DNA of 64,000 nucleotides from UBA1444 sp964521625 (GCA_964521625.1 CAZFSM010000017.1:21342-85341), one strand, 5' to 3'. Counted from the stretch's first letter, positions 50,209-59,441 are shown. Numbers and translations: made by a program. Notes: generated by a model from the sequence alone, not told the origin.

Positions 50209-50901
50209 ATGAAAGTGGCTAGCAGTAAAGAGATGATTAGTGTGCTGCTGGATGACTTAGTATCTAAAGGCAACAATATTGTTCTTATGGCACAACGAGC
50301 ACAGCGGACACTAGATGCTCAAGAAGTTTCCCAAGTATCTACATGGGTAAGCAAAGGTGCTTCTTTAGTAAGTAGCCTTTGCACGAAGAACAGTCCATAT
50401 ATTCAAATGTACAACAATGCTCTTGCTTCGCCAAGCTTTTATACCATTCATAGTAATCACTGTGCGCATCTTGGAGTAATAAAAGGAATAATTGAATCTG
50501 TTAAACAAGATTATGAAAATGGAATATTGAATCTCGACAGTCGCATTACAAGTGAGGTTTTTGGCGATTTTACAGAGATGGCAGATTACTTAATTGAACA
50601 AAAATTAAAGGACCCTGCAGCAACAATTCTTGGTGCTGTTCTAGAGGATGCACTTCGCAAACTCGCTGTTAACAATGATATTCCTTTAGAGAATGACAAG
50701 GGATTTGCAAAAACGATTGAGCCGCTCAACAAAGATTTGTATACTGCTAATGTATATGATAGACAGATTTTAAAACAAGTAACAAGCTGGGCTGAAACAC
50801 GTAATAATGCTGCACATGGTCATTTTGATAAATTTGATTTAGACCAAGTTAAGATGATGAGGTTGTTTGTTGAAAAATTCTGTGCAGATTACTTAGGATA
50901 A
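50209..50901 (+). CDS. Hypothetical protein with HEPN-like RNxxxH motif
   Basis: 230 residues from the ATG at 50209 (AAGGAAAGG 7 bases before). The second half (KDPAATILGAVLEDALRKLA ... SWAETRNNAAHGHFDKFD) is of the HEPN/DUF4145 kind, with RNNAAH in the expected place. The N-terminal half is helical and unknown. It directly follows another RNxxxH protein, so the two may act together. Confidence 0.6.
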   Translation: MKVASSKEMISVLLDDLVSKGNNIVLMAQRAQRTLDAQEVSQVSTWVSKGASLVSSLCTKNSPYIQMYNNALASPSFYTIHSNHCAHLGVIKGIIESVKQDYENGILNLDSRITSEVFGDFTEMADYLIEQKLKDPAATILGAVLEDALRKLAVNNDIPLENDKGFAKTIEPLNKDLYTANVYDRQILKQVTSWAETRNNAAHGHFDKFDLDQVKMMRLFVEKFCADYLG

Positions 50902-50972
50902 TTGCGGCAGGAAGCATAAAATACATCTTCCGCTCAACAAAAATTGATAGTTTAGAATTGGAGTGGCATCTG

Positions 50973-51590
50973 ATGGGACCAGTATTGAAAAGATATACAA
51001 AACTGCCCTACCTGCTTCATTTATTAAGCACAAAAAAACTAAGACTAATAAACTCAAGTTCATGGGATGACAAAAACGATTGTTATAATATCGAGCAATA
51101 CCAAATGAAAAAAGGGCTTCGTTCTGTGTATTTGTTATGTTTAACCAGTGCAAATGAAACATATCATCATTGGAAAGTATACTCAGGCGATAGTGCAGGC
51201 GTGCGAATAGACTTTGACAAAGAAATGTTCGAAAAATGGGCATTAGAGCAAGGATTAAAAGCTGGTACAGTTAAGTATCTAACACTTGACGAAATTGAGA
51301 AAACACCTCTTGAATTAGAGTCATTGCCTTTTATCAAACGATATGGCTTTAAAGACGAAATGGAGTACAGAATCCTGCAAGATAATACTGCAAGTACAAA
51401 TTCATTTATTGACCTGAATTTCGACCTCGCAATTATCAGAACAATTGCAACTAATCCATGGCTCCCAGCAGATGTCCATAATGCTATCAAGGGAGTGCTG
51501 CAAAATGTTCTAGGTGAGCGAGAGACAATAATTAAAAGGTCCAACCTTACAAATAGCAATAATTGGAAAAAATTTATTGATAAAGTGTAG
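50973..51590 (+). CDS. DUF2971 family protein
   Basis: 206 residues from the ATG at 50973 (GGAG 9 bases before). It has the DUF2971 start KRYTKLPYLLHLLSTKKLRL, the Trp-Asp-Asp motif NSSSWDDKNDCYN and CLTSANETYHHWKVYSGDSA, then GVRIDF. Function unknown; the family is frequent in defence islands. Confidence 0.8.
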   Translation: MGPVLKRYTKLPYLLHLLSTKKLRLINSSSWDDKNDCYNIEQYQMKKGLRSVYLLCLTSANETYHHWKVYSGDSAGVRIDFDKEMFEKWALEQGLKAGTVKYLTLDEIEKTPLELESLPFIKRYGFKDEMEYRILQDNTASTNSFIDLNFDLAIIRTIATNPWLPADVHNAIKGVLQNVLGERETIIKRSNLTNSNNWKKFIDKV

Positions 51591-51725
51591 CAAAAGTGCT
51601 TAAAACTAAGAGAGTTTCTTATTGGACTTCAGCTATTCAATTCAATATTGAAATGCCTGATTAATTTATGATAACTAGATTATTGCATGAGAATTAGAAG
51701 TTAGTATTTCGGGAGGTACTTCAGC

Positions 51726-53621
51726 GTGAATACTTATAACAGAATTTATGCAATGAAAATTCCTTCAACCACAAATGACTATAAGGTTAAAAACTCCTTT
51801 CACCTCAACTGGCTTGACAATATTGCACGTATAAATATTTTTGTTGGCGAAAACAACGCTGGAAAAAGCCGCTGCCTTCGAGAGATTTTTTCTAATGTTC
51901 CAATTGAATATTGGGCACTCGAAGTCCCTTCTGAACTAATCCGAGGCTCCTTCAAAATACTGTTTAATGAAATTGGAAACATGTTCTCCAGAACAATGAT
52001 AAAAGATTATGACAACATCATTATGAATATGAGTGAATTTCAACACTTTATTGATAAAAAAGATAATATTGAATCAGGTAAATTAATGTGTTTTGTCGAG
52101 TATCTTTTCGTTCTAATAGAAAAGACGAGTTCTGAAAAGGAAATTGGACCTTACACTATGATTGAGTCGTCACAATATCATCGATTTAATGCAATGGAAT
52201 TTAATCGAACGATTAACAAAGAGGCAAAAAAATTTGTTGATGAATGTTTTAAAAGAATTCCACAAACTAATCGTTCGTTTAGACGCATTTATATTCCAAC
52301 ACTACGTGGATTACGTAAAGTGAGCGATAATGCTGATACTACAAATGAATATGCTGCTCGAACAGCAAATGACTACTTTAAACATCTATTGCAAAAAAGT
52401 TGGGAAGTGTGTTCTATTGAAACTGGGCTTTCCATGTATTCAAAAGTAAAAGCACTACTCTTGGGGAATCTTGCTCAGAGAAAGAAGATTGAAAAGTATC
52501 AAGATTTTTTGAGCAAAGCATTTTTTGATGGACAGGCAGTAACCCTTATTCCGAATGAAGATTCACAAGTATTACATATAAAGATTGGTATTGAAGCTGA
52601 AAAGCCAATTTATTTGATTGGTGATGGAATACAACAAATTATCATATTAACGTTTCCGTTGTTTGAAAACAGTGACAATGAACTGCTTTTATTTATTGAA
52701 GAACCTGAATTATACTTGCATCCATCGCTTCAACGCAAACTAGTAGAAGTTTTCTTGAAACCAGAATTTGAAAAAACTCAAGTATTTTTTACTACCCATT
52801 CAAATCATTTTCTTGACCTCACTTTAGAGATGAATAACATTTCAATATATACATTTTGCAAGTTGCCTTTGGCAGCCAATGGAAACACAGATGAGATTGA
52901 CCCCAATTTTAGCATAGAAAATATTAGCAATGATGACACACGAGCACTAGAGTTATTGGGCGCAAATAACTCATCAGTGTTGCTATCTAATTGCACAATC
53001 TGGGTTGAGGGGATTACTGACAGGCTATACATACGTCATATGTTAAAATTTTATTGTCAGTGTAATAAGTTGCCTGTTTTCCAAGAAGACTTGCATTATT
53101 CTTTCGTTGAATATAGTGGAAACAACATTACTCATTGGTCATTCTTGGAGAACCCCCAGATTCAAAATGGGTTTCGAACAATAAATGTTGACAGATTATG
53201 TGGAAAATTAATGTTAATTACTGATAAGGATAGCGACATGAAAATACCACGACACGAAAAATTGCAAGAAAGATTGGGCGAAAGATTCTTTTGCCTCCCT
53301 TGTCGTGAAATTGAAAACATTTTGCATTCCAAAGTTATTACCAGCGTAGTTGAAGAATATGAAGACACAAAACAAGTTCAATTCAAAAAGCCTATAAATG
53401 AAACTGCCTATAAAGATAAACTTTTGGGGAAATATCTTGATAGTGCTATTTTGAATTCTAGCCGCAAAGCCAGATATGCATCTGACTCTGGAACCATAAG
53501 CGATAAAGTGAATTTTGCTAAAAAAGCTATAAGCCACATTCACAGCTTGGATGATATGACTCAAGATAGTATTGATATGTGTGCCCGAATATACGAATTC
53601 ATAAAAAATTGTAATAAGTGA
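51726..53621 (+). CDS. OLD-type ATPase/TOPRIM nuclease
   Basis: 631 residues from a GTG behind GGGAGG. An ABC-type ATPase comes first: Walker A FVGENNAGKSRCLREIF, then ELLLFIEEPELYLHPSLQRK (signature of AAA15/OLD) and FTTHSNHFLDL. The C-terminal TOPRIM domain has Glu in WVEGITDRLYIRHML and DxD in LMLITDKDSDMK. OLD-like nucleases act in Gabija, PARIS and retron defence, but no GajB helicase is beside it. Here it precedes UDG-fold genes instead. Confidence 0.9.
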   Translation: MNTYNRIYAMKIPSTTNDYKVKNSFHLNWLDNIARINIFVGENNAGKSRCLREIFSNVPIEYWALEVPSELIRGSFKILFNEIGNMFSRTMIKDYDNIIMNMSEFQHFIDKKDNIESGKLMCFVEYLFVLIEKTSSEKEIGPYTMIESSQYHRFNAMEFNRTINKEAKKFVDECFKRIPQTNRSFRRIYIPTLRGLRKVSDNADTTNEYAARTANDYFKHLLQKSWEVCSIETGLSMYSKVKALLLGNLAQRKKIEKYQDFLSKAFFDGQAVTLIPNEDSQVLHIKIGIEAEKPIYLIGDGIQQIIILTFPLFENSDNELLLFIEEPELYLHPSLQRKLVEVFLKPEFEKTQVFFTTHSNHFLDLTLEMNNISIYTFCKLPLAANGNTDEIDPNFSIENISNDDTRALELLGANNSSVLLSNCTIWVEGITDRLYIRHMLKFYCQCNKLPVFQEDLHYSFVEYSGNNITHWSFLENPQIQNGFRTINVDRLCGKLMLITDKDSDMKIPRHEKLQERLGERFFCLPCREIENILHSKVITSVVEEYEDTKQVQFKKPINETAYKDKLLGKYLDSAILNSSRKARYASDSGTISDKVNFAKKAISHIHSLDDMTQDSIDMCARIYEFIKNCNK

Positions 53622-53650
53622 CATTTACTTATAGAAAGGAAGTGAAAGTA

Positions 53651-54334
53651 TTGATTGAAGATGAAGTTCTCCGCAAAGCTAAAAATATAAGGCAGGCTGT
53701 ACTGGAGAATCAGGTATTAGCCAAACATATTGATGAGAAAAGAAAATGTATACCAGCTCCAAAGATAGGAAAAGGCATGATTAAACTTATTATTATTGGA
53801 CAAGACCCAACTGTTAAAAATAAAAATAGTCGTGATTCCATAACAACAACATTGAATTTGGATAAGCGCAATAGTTTATATACATATGTTTCTTATTTAG
53901 CTGAACAAACTGGTTGCGACCTTGAACAAAACGTTTATGCAACCAACTTATTAAAGTGTTTTTTCATTGCTCCTCCTGCATCTATAAAAAATGAACACGT
54001 GGTTAGAAAGCATACTCCTTTTTGGATAGACCTACTTAATGAAGAACTCAATGCATATCCAAATGCAACGGTGATTACTATGGGTGAACCATTATTAAAT
54101 GCCTTAGTTGTACGTGGTTCCCATAAAGTTAAGGAGTATTGGGGTTATCAAGGGAAAAACCTGGCTGATATTAAGAGTTTTCGTTATTGCGATGCCACTT
54201 CCAACCTATTACAACGCAAATTTTTCCCCTTCCCTCATCAACCAAGTATCAGAATAGAGTTTTACAAGAAATATATGAATGATTACCTCATATTCATGAA
54301 TCAGATAAACTATTGTAAATCAACACTTGGGTAA
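53651..54334 (+). CDS. Uracil-DNA glycosylase superfamily protein
   Basis: About 228 residues from the TTG at 53651 (AGGAAG 8 bases before). The UDG motifs are recognisable though altered: LIIIGQDPTVKN for the water-activating loop, NVYATNLLKCFF, and FFPFPHQPSIR for the HPS loop. Tyr after GQDP is Thr, so substrate choice may differ from uracil. It begins 29 bp after the OLD nuclease gene, implying a functional link. Confidence 0.78.
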   Translation: MIEDEVLRKAKNIRQAVLENQVLAKHIDEKRKCIPAPKIGKGMIKLIIIGQDPTVKNKNSRDSITTTLNLDKRNSLYTYVSYLAEQTGCDLEQNVYATNLLKCFFIAPPASIKNEHVVRKHTPFWIDLLNEELNAYPNATVITMGEPLLNALVVRGSHKVKEYWGYQGKNLADIKSFRYCDATSNLLQRKFFPFPHQPSIRIEFYKKYMNDYLIFMNQINYCKSTLG

Positions 54335-54395
54335 ACAGAGAACAACGCACCCGCTCTAGTAATTATGGGGTTACGAGTAAGGGGGGGGAAGAATT

Positions 54396-55208
54396 TTGAA
54401 GTACACCGAAATGGTTATTAAAAATTTCTCTTCATTTTTTAAAGTGATTGAGTCATTGGAAGTAAATGTTGAGAATCAACCTTTGCGATATTTCAGAGGT
54501 CAATCAAATAATACATGGCTATTGCAACCTTCTATTTTAAGACTCTTCAAAAAGGCTGATATTTCTCTTCAAGTTGCCAACAAGTTTGAAAATTATTCCA
54601 TTGAACAATTCTATTCAAAAGTGCATTTATTTATGCCAAATTATGATACTGAGCGACACAGGACTTTTATTGACCGTTTATCTCTAATGCAACACAATTC
54701 CTGCCCTACGAGGTTATTGGACTGGACAATGTCACCATATGTGGCTTTATATTTTGCAGTTAACACAGAGCCTGATGAAGATGGCGCAGTATGGTCATAC
54801 TCACCTGCTGTACTGGCGGGAGTGCAAAAAGATAAGTATAGCAATATAACTTTAGATGTCAATGTGATTAAACAAACTGACGATATTCCTGACTTGTTTT
54901 TTTCAGCTCCCAATTCACATCATTCAGCACGTTCCTCCGTACAGCAAAGTGCATTTTCCGTGTGTAATAACATATTAAAAGACCACACTGAACTAATCGC
55001 GGATATACTAGGCGAACAATCAAGTAATCATCTTCTCAAGATAATAATTCCATCAAAAATAAAGAATGAGTTATTGTCACAATTGAATGTAATGAATATA
55101 AATGCTAATGCACTTTTCCCTGGAGCAGATGGATTAGGAAAAAGCATTCATGAATTGCTTAGGCTAAGAATACATCACAACATTGACTTTTTTAGAAAGT
55201 TCTTTTAA
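54396..55208 (+). CDS. FRG-domain protein
   Basis: 270 residues from a TTG behind GGGGGGG. The FRG domain shows its hallmark YFRGQSNNTWLLQPSILRLF and HNSCPTRLLDWTMSPYVALY, then FAVNTEPDEDGAVW. The fold is of unknown activity and is often found in phage-defence and toxin contexts. It lies between two UDG-fold genes, 62 bp and 15 bp away. Confidence 0.87.
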   Translation: MKYTEMVIKNFSSFFKVIESLEVNVENQPLRYFRGQSNNTWLLQPSILRLFKKADISLQVANKFENYSIEQFYSKVHLFMPNYDTERHRTFIDRLSLMQHNSCPTRLLDWTMSPYVALYFAVNTEPDEDGAVWSYSPAVLAGVQKDKYSNITLDVNVIKQTDDIPDLFFSAPNSHHSARSSVQQSAFSVCNNILKDHTELIADILGEQSSNHLLKIIIPSKIKNELLSQLNVMNINANALFPGADGLGKSIHELLRLRIHHNIDFFRKFF

Positions 55209-55223
55209 CCGTCAGGTGTTGGT

Positions 55224-55799
55224 GTGATGAAAAACATATGGGAAAGGATGCTGGAAATGAAAATAAATGAACTCCTGGCATTTCATCAAAACATGGCTAA
55301 CTGTCGCAAATGTGCCCAAATCAAAGAGCATTTGAAATTTCACCCTGAATGTCATGGGAATGTGGATTCTGGCATTATGCTCGTATCTGAAGGGGCATAT
55401 AAACCAAGCATTGAAGCGGGGAGATATTTTACTAGGGGGCATTTGAGGGATGCATTACCAAACCTAGAAAAACACTGTTATCTGACTGATGTGATTAAAT
55501 GTCATACTGACTGTGGGAAGTCACCCAATATTGCCAGACAGTGCTTTCCTTATTTGTTCGATGAAATCAAATTGCTTCAACCTAAGTTAATACTTGCTGT
55601 TGGTAAAATGCCATTTGAAATGCTTACAGGAACATTGTTGGGTAGCTTTTCTGATATTCATGGCACTCGCAACAAGTATTTTTACAAGGGCATAGAAGTA
55701 GTACCAATCATTCACCCATCATGGGCAAATAAGCATTTTCCTTTCGAACCACGAGTTGAAAACTATAGAAAAAGCTTGCAGTCATTGGTAAAAGGATAA
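55224..55799 (+). CDS. UDG superfamily protein, family 4/5-like with Cys cluster
   Basis: Up to 191 residues. Cys-x2-Cys in MANCRKCAQIKEH, and later HPECHG, VIKCHTDCG and ARQCFPYL could hold the iron-sulfur cluster of family 4 enzymes. Motifs: LVSEGAYKPSIEAGRYFTRG, YLTDVIKC, KLILAVGKMPFEML and PIIHPSWANKHF. The start is uncertain; the ATG at 55257 behind AAAGGATG is also good. A second UDG-fold protein in one cluster is unusual. Confidence 0.8.
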   Translation: MMKNIWERMLEMKINELLAFHQNMANCRKCAQIKEHLKFHPECHGNVDSGIMLVSEGAYKPSIEAGRYFTRGHLRDALPNLEKHCYLTDVIKCHTDCGKSPNIARQCFPYLFDEIKLLQPKLILAVGKMPFEMLTGTLLGSFSDIHGTRNKYFYKGIEVVPIIHPSWANKHFPFEPRVENYRKSLQSLVKG

Positions 55800-55849
55800 A
55801 GACACCTTCAATTTTTACTGTTCATTAACGATTACTTGTGAGGTGCAAG

Positions 55850-56707
55850 GTGCAAATATTTGAAGAAGTATGCTATCCTTACTCTCCTGAAGAGCAATAT
55901 TTTCTTAAATCACATAATGAATTATTCAATGAAATGCTAAATCTTGGTGTGCGCCTCCAAACATATATTTATAAAAACAACAGGGAAAAACAGGGGTATT
56001 CACATACTGTAATTTGGCTCCTTTATAGAAAATCTTTAGAATTTCAAGATGGTATTCGTGTACTATTATCTTCTGGTTGTGTAACTGCATCTATTCCAAT
56101 AATAAGAGCCTTGCTTGAGCTTTTTGCTCAGCTACATGTGATTATTAACGATGATTCTGAAGATAGTGCAAATGCATATATGTTTTGTTTCTTAAAAGAA
56201 ACCGAAAACCTGTCAGAAATTCCGCTATTCGCAAAAGTGCAAAGCAACTGGGATAAATGGCAAAAGAGCTTTAACAAAAAGAACAAACCTTACAAAAAGC
56301 CATATTGGTATAATATCGCCAAAAAAGTAGATACTTGTGGCATTACATCAAAAATCGATGCATTAGGCGATGATTTCAAAAAGGTTTATAGTGTTCTCTC
56401 AAAAGAGGTCCATGTGGTATCTTCTCCCATAAATCTTATTAATTATAATGGACAAGAGGGCTTAGCTCCTATTCGAAAGCCTTTGGGAGAATATAATTTT
56501 TGCAACTTAGCTGGTTTTTGCTTAGCCACACAAGGCACGATTTATCAGTGGATGATGCAAAAATATTCCATTGGAACATCAGAGTGTTGGGTTAGTACGG
56601 AAAAATCTTTAAATGAATTATTTGTAAAACTCGATGCATTAAAGAAAGATAGCATAAATTTGGGTTGGAGTAATCCTGCTGAAGAAACAATTTTTGAAAG
56701 TGAATAA
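55850..56707 (+). CDS. DUF5677-like protein
   Basis: About 286 residues from a GTG at 55850 (GAGGTG 5 bases before). Helical. The segment SGCVTASIPIIRALLELFAQ, then YSVLSKEVHVVSSPINL fits DUF5677, a family I associate with defence regions; an RxxLE and a later His are its conserved points. It is the last gene of the co-directional cluster and a terminator follows at once. Confidence 0.65.
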   Translation: MQIFEEVCYPYSPEEQYFLKSHNELFNEMLNLGVRLQTYIYKNNREKQGYSHTVIWLLYRKSLEFQDGIRVLLSSGCVTASIPIIRALLELFAQLHVIINDDSEDSANAYMFCFLKETENLSEIPLFAKVQSNWDKWQKSFNKKNKPYKKPYWYNIAKKVDTCGITSKIDALGDDFKKVYSVLSKEVHVVSSPINLINYNGQEGLAPIRKPLGEYNFCNLAGFCLATQGTIYQWMMQKYSIGTSECWVSTEKSLNELFVKLDALKKDSINLGWSNPAEETIFESE

Positions 56708-56713
56708 CTAATA

Positions 56714-56748
56714 GAAAAAGCTCTTCAGGCTATGCCCGAAGAGCTTTA
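56714..56748 (+). terminator. Terminator of the defence-like cluster
   Basis: AAAGCTCTTC-AGG and GAAGAGCTTT pair around CTATGCCC, followed by AATTTATAT. Confidence 0.75.
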
Positions 56749-56816
56749 ATTTATATAGGCTTTTTCCCACTACTGTTATCAACGTTTCTCCTAATCTTCT
56801 TTTGTTGAAACAATGA

Positions 56817-56963
56817 TTATATTGGACTTGCCTTGGTGTGATTACCCCTAATGTCGGACTCAGCTAAACGAACATAAATTAGTGTTGTTTCCATTTTGGT
56901 ATGACCCAGTATTTTCTGAAGCGCAAAAGGACTTCCTCCGTTTCGGATGAAAAACAGAGCAAA
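56817..56963 (-). pseudogene. C-terminal remnant of another tyrosine recombinase
   Basis: The frame gives FFIRNGGSPFALQKILGHTK, then METTLIYVRLAESDIRGNH, the box III and Tyr region of integrases of the Tn916/ICE kind. Nothing of the earlier domains is left. It differs clearly from the intact integrase at 43613 and lies at the tRNA-proximal end, so it belonged to a different insertion. Confidence 0.8.
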
Positions 56964-57087
56964 AACACAATTTTGACTCCAACTGTACGACAACGATGGT
57001 GAATTTATGCTGAAACAGTAAGTAATACTCTCCTGCCCCAAACCTGCCCCATGTTCACCATTTCACCCAAATTTCATCCACCAACTC

Positions 57088-57132
57088 AAAGGGCTTCCAA
57101 CCACAAATGGCTGGAAGCCCTTATCTTTACTA
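57088..57132. repeat. GGCTTCC hairpin next to the selC gene
   Basis: AAGGGCTTCCAACC and GGCTGGAAGCCCTT around ACAAAT. Just downstream of the tRNA gene on its own strand, so it may act as its terminator. The same hairpin sits beside att copies at 29678 and 34278. Confidence 0.7.
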
Positions 57133-57230
57133 TGGCGGGAGCGTGTAGGAATCGAACCCACCCAGGACGGGGTCACCGCCCCACACACGGTTTTGAAGAC
57201 CGGGGAGACCACCAGGCCCCATGCGCTCCC
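57133..57230 (-). tRNA. selC: Selenocysteine tRNA (anticodon TCA)
   Basis: 98 bases with CCA encoded. The acceptor arms are GGGAGCG and CGCTCCC followed by GCCA. The anticodon loop CTTCAAA shows TCA (57194-57196), matching UGA. A long D arm (GGGGCCTGGTGGTCTCCCC), an extra arm (GGGGCGGTGACCCC) and the T loop GGTTCGATTCC complete the typical bacterial tRNA-Sec shape. Its 3' 66 bases are the target of the element array to the left. Presence of this gene means the organism makes selenoproteins. Confidence 0.95.
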
Positions 57231-57349
57231 ATATAATAGTATTTTACCTTAGTTCCGACAAACGGACAAGGAGTGTCTAATGATTGAAGAAGGTTTCGTA
57301 TATTTTTTCTTGAATATTATCAATATCAAATGCTAAGGATGCGGCGCCA

Positions 57350-59218
57350 ATGAAACCTGCAGGCACACTTTCCGTCCCGCAAATATTCAGCCGGTCAAGA
57401 CACAAGGTCATTCTTATGATCTTGGCTTGTTTGTTGGCTGTTTGCAGTATTGCAGATTTGGGCCATGCCAGCCCTCTGCCGCAGGACAATGCTTCGCAGC
57501 GTCTGTCTGAGCTCAACACTCTGGCGGCCAAGTCGACCAGCGCCAACCCTGCCAAGGCACTCGAATATGGCAACGAAGCGCTCAAGTTGTCCCTCATGCT
57601 AAAAAATCCCCAGGCACAGTCCGTCGCGTTATTGAATATCGGGCTTGCCCACTTGCAACTGGGCAACCTATCGCAAACAAAATATGCGCTCGATGGCAGC
57701 CTGGCCGCAGCGCAACAGGCCGGCTACCTGCAGGGGCAGGGTGACGCGCACAATTTTTTGGGTACCTACTACTGGGAAGAAGGGTTATATGACCAGGCGC
57801 ACAAACATTACACCCAGGCAGTGACGATCCGGGCCGAACTGAAAGACCGCATCGGCATGTCCAAGTCGATCAACAACCTCGGCCAAGTGCAGCGAAAAAT
57901 CGGCAATTACGAAAAAGCAATCGCCCACTACCAGGAATCGCTGGCAATGAAAGGCGCCGATGATACGTCAGGTCGCACCAATACCCTCATCAATCTAGCG
58001 CTGGTTTACAAGGAAATGCGAGATTATGGGCAGGCGCTCCGTTTGATGGAGCAAGCGCTGGATATTGCCAAGCAAATCAACTATCTGCAGGGGCAGGCGT
58101 TCGCCCGCCGCAGCATCGGCGAAACCCAATTGGAAATGCAACGATTGCCGGAATCGCTGCAAAATCTGTTGCAGGCCGCGCAGTACTACGAGCGGGTCAG
58201 TTACCGTAAAGGCATTGCTTTCGCTTACGCCGGCATCGGCCAGGTGTATGAAGAACTCGGCAATAACGTGCTGGCGATGTCTTACTATGAAAAAGCCATC
58301 AGTATTGCCGAAAAAATAGAGCAACGAAAGCTGACAACCGATCTATATTACTTTGCGGCCCGGGTTGCCAGAACAACCGGCAACAGCACAGCAGCCTTCG
58401 GCAATTATGAAAAAAGCATTACCCTGTCGCGACAAATCGACCAATCTGAAATGCAACAACGCATGCTGCTGCAACAGATCAGCTACGAAGCGGAACAACA
58501 GCAGCACGAACTGGATAAGCTCAAACTGCAGACCGAGCGTCAGGACCTGGAGGCCAAAAACCGCAACAATCTTTTATTCGCAGCAGCATTCAGCTTGCTG
58601 ATCATCGGGGGGTTGGCCGCCTACTTGCGTCGTCAGCTGACCGTCAAACATGCCAAGGAAATCGAGCTTCTGGCCGTCACCGAACGTCTGGAGTCCGCGC
58701 AGGAAAAACTGAACCAACTGGTGTCCACCGACCACCTGACCGCTATCGCCAATCGGCGCTTTTTCGACAACGAATACCGGCAAACTTTTTCTGCCGCAAT
58801 AGCAAATGGCAATGAACTATCCGTCATCATGGTTGACATCGACTGGTTCAAGCCCTACAACGACATCTATGGCCATCAACAGGGTGACCAGTGTCTGAAG
58901 CAAGTAGCCCAGACATTAAAACCCTCGCTCGGCGACACGGATTTTTTGCTGGCCCGCTATGGCGGTGAAGAATTTGTCCTGGTCGCCAGTCTTGGACTGG
59001 AAGCTGCGTTGGCACTCGCCGAGCAGGCCCGGGGAAACCTGATCCGGCAAAATATAGCCCATACCGGCTCGCCGTACGGCAAAGTGACCTGCAGTTTCGG
59101 CGTCGCATCAATCAATGGGCTGGCGGATGTGAGACCCGAACAATTACTAAAGAATGCCGACGAAGCGCTGTACCTGGCAAAAACAGACGGACGCAACTGC
59201 GTGCGCCCGTTCCAGTAA
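57350..59218 (+). CDS. TPR-repeat diguanylate cyclase
   Basis: 622 residues. A signal or first membrane helix (VILMILACLLAVCSIADLGH) leads into about eight TPR units (residues 45-370, such as GDAHNFLGTYYWEEGLYDQA). A coiled linker and membrane helix (NLLFAAAFSLLIIGGLAAYL) precede the GGDEF domain: DHLTAIANRRFFDNEYRQTF, DIDWFKPYNDIYGHQQGDQC and the active loop ARYGGEEFVLVA. The RxxD inhibitory site is absent. It makes c-di-GMP in response to an extracytoplasmic cue. GC content is above that of the island to the left. Confidence 0.93.
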   Translation: MKPAGTLSVPQIFSRSRHKVILMILACLLAVCSIADLGHASPLPQDNASQRLSELNTLAAKSTSANPAKALEYGNEALKLSLMLKNPQAQSVALLNIGLAHLQLGNLSQTKYALDGSLAAAQQAGYLQGQGDAHNFLGTYYWEEGLYDQAHKHYTQAVTIRAELKDRIGMSKSINNLGQVQRKIGNYEKAIAHYQESLAMKGADDTSGRTNTLINLALVYKEMRDYGQALRLMEQALDIAKQINYLQGQAFARRSIGETQLEMQRLPESLQNLLQAAQYYERVSYRKGIAFAYAGIGQVYEELGNNVLAMSYYEKAISIAEKIEQRKLTTDLYYFAARVARTTGNSTAAFGNYEKSITLSRQIDQSEMQQRMLLQQISYEAEQQQHELDKLKLQTERQDLEAKNRNNLLFAAAFSLLIIGGLAAYLRRQLTVKHAKEIELLAVTERLESAQEKLNQLVSTDHLTAIANRRFFDNEYRQTFSAAIANGNELSVIMVDIDWFKPYNDIYGHQQGDQCLKQVAQTLKPSLGDTDFLLARYGGEEFVLVASLGLEAALALAEQARGNLIRQNIAHTGSPYGKVTCSFGVASINGLADVRPEQLLKNADEALYLAKTDGRNCVRPFQ

Positions 59219-59228
59219 ACTGCGGTTT

Positions 59229-59441
59229 TTATTCACCGATATATTCAAATCGTTTGAAAGTCTTGCCGTCGCGTTCCAGCGTGTCCAAAAACATACTTTC
59301 CGGCCGCACCCACAGATCGCCTTCGCCGTACAGCGCCCGGTATACGACCATCGGTTCTTCCGTTTCGCTATGTCTGGCAAGCCCGACGACTTGGTACTCG
59401 CCACCTTTGAAGTGACGATAGCGCCCGAGGATGATTCCCAT
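59229..59441 (-). CDS. DUF1653 family protein
   Basis: 70 residues matching DUF1653: GRYRHFKGGEYQVVGLARHS, then MVVYRALYGEGDLWVRPESM. Function unknown. Its ATG overlaps the TGA of the cobalt transporter ATPase gene by one base, so it is the last gene of that operon. Confidence 0.87.
   Translation of the reverse strand: MGIILGRYRHFKGGEYQVVGLARHSETEEPMVVYRALYGEGDLWVRPESMFLDTLERDGKTFKRFEYIGE

Noticed and set aside
51726..53621. Calling the OLD protein GajA of Gabija
   Set aside because: No UvrD-type GajB helicase follows; the helicase at 31783 is in another segment 18 kb away on the opposite strand. Only the broader OLD family is supported.
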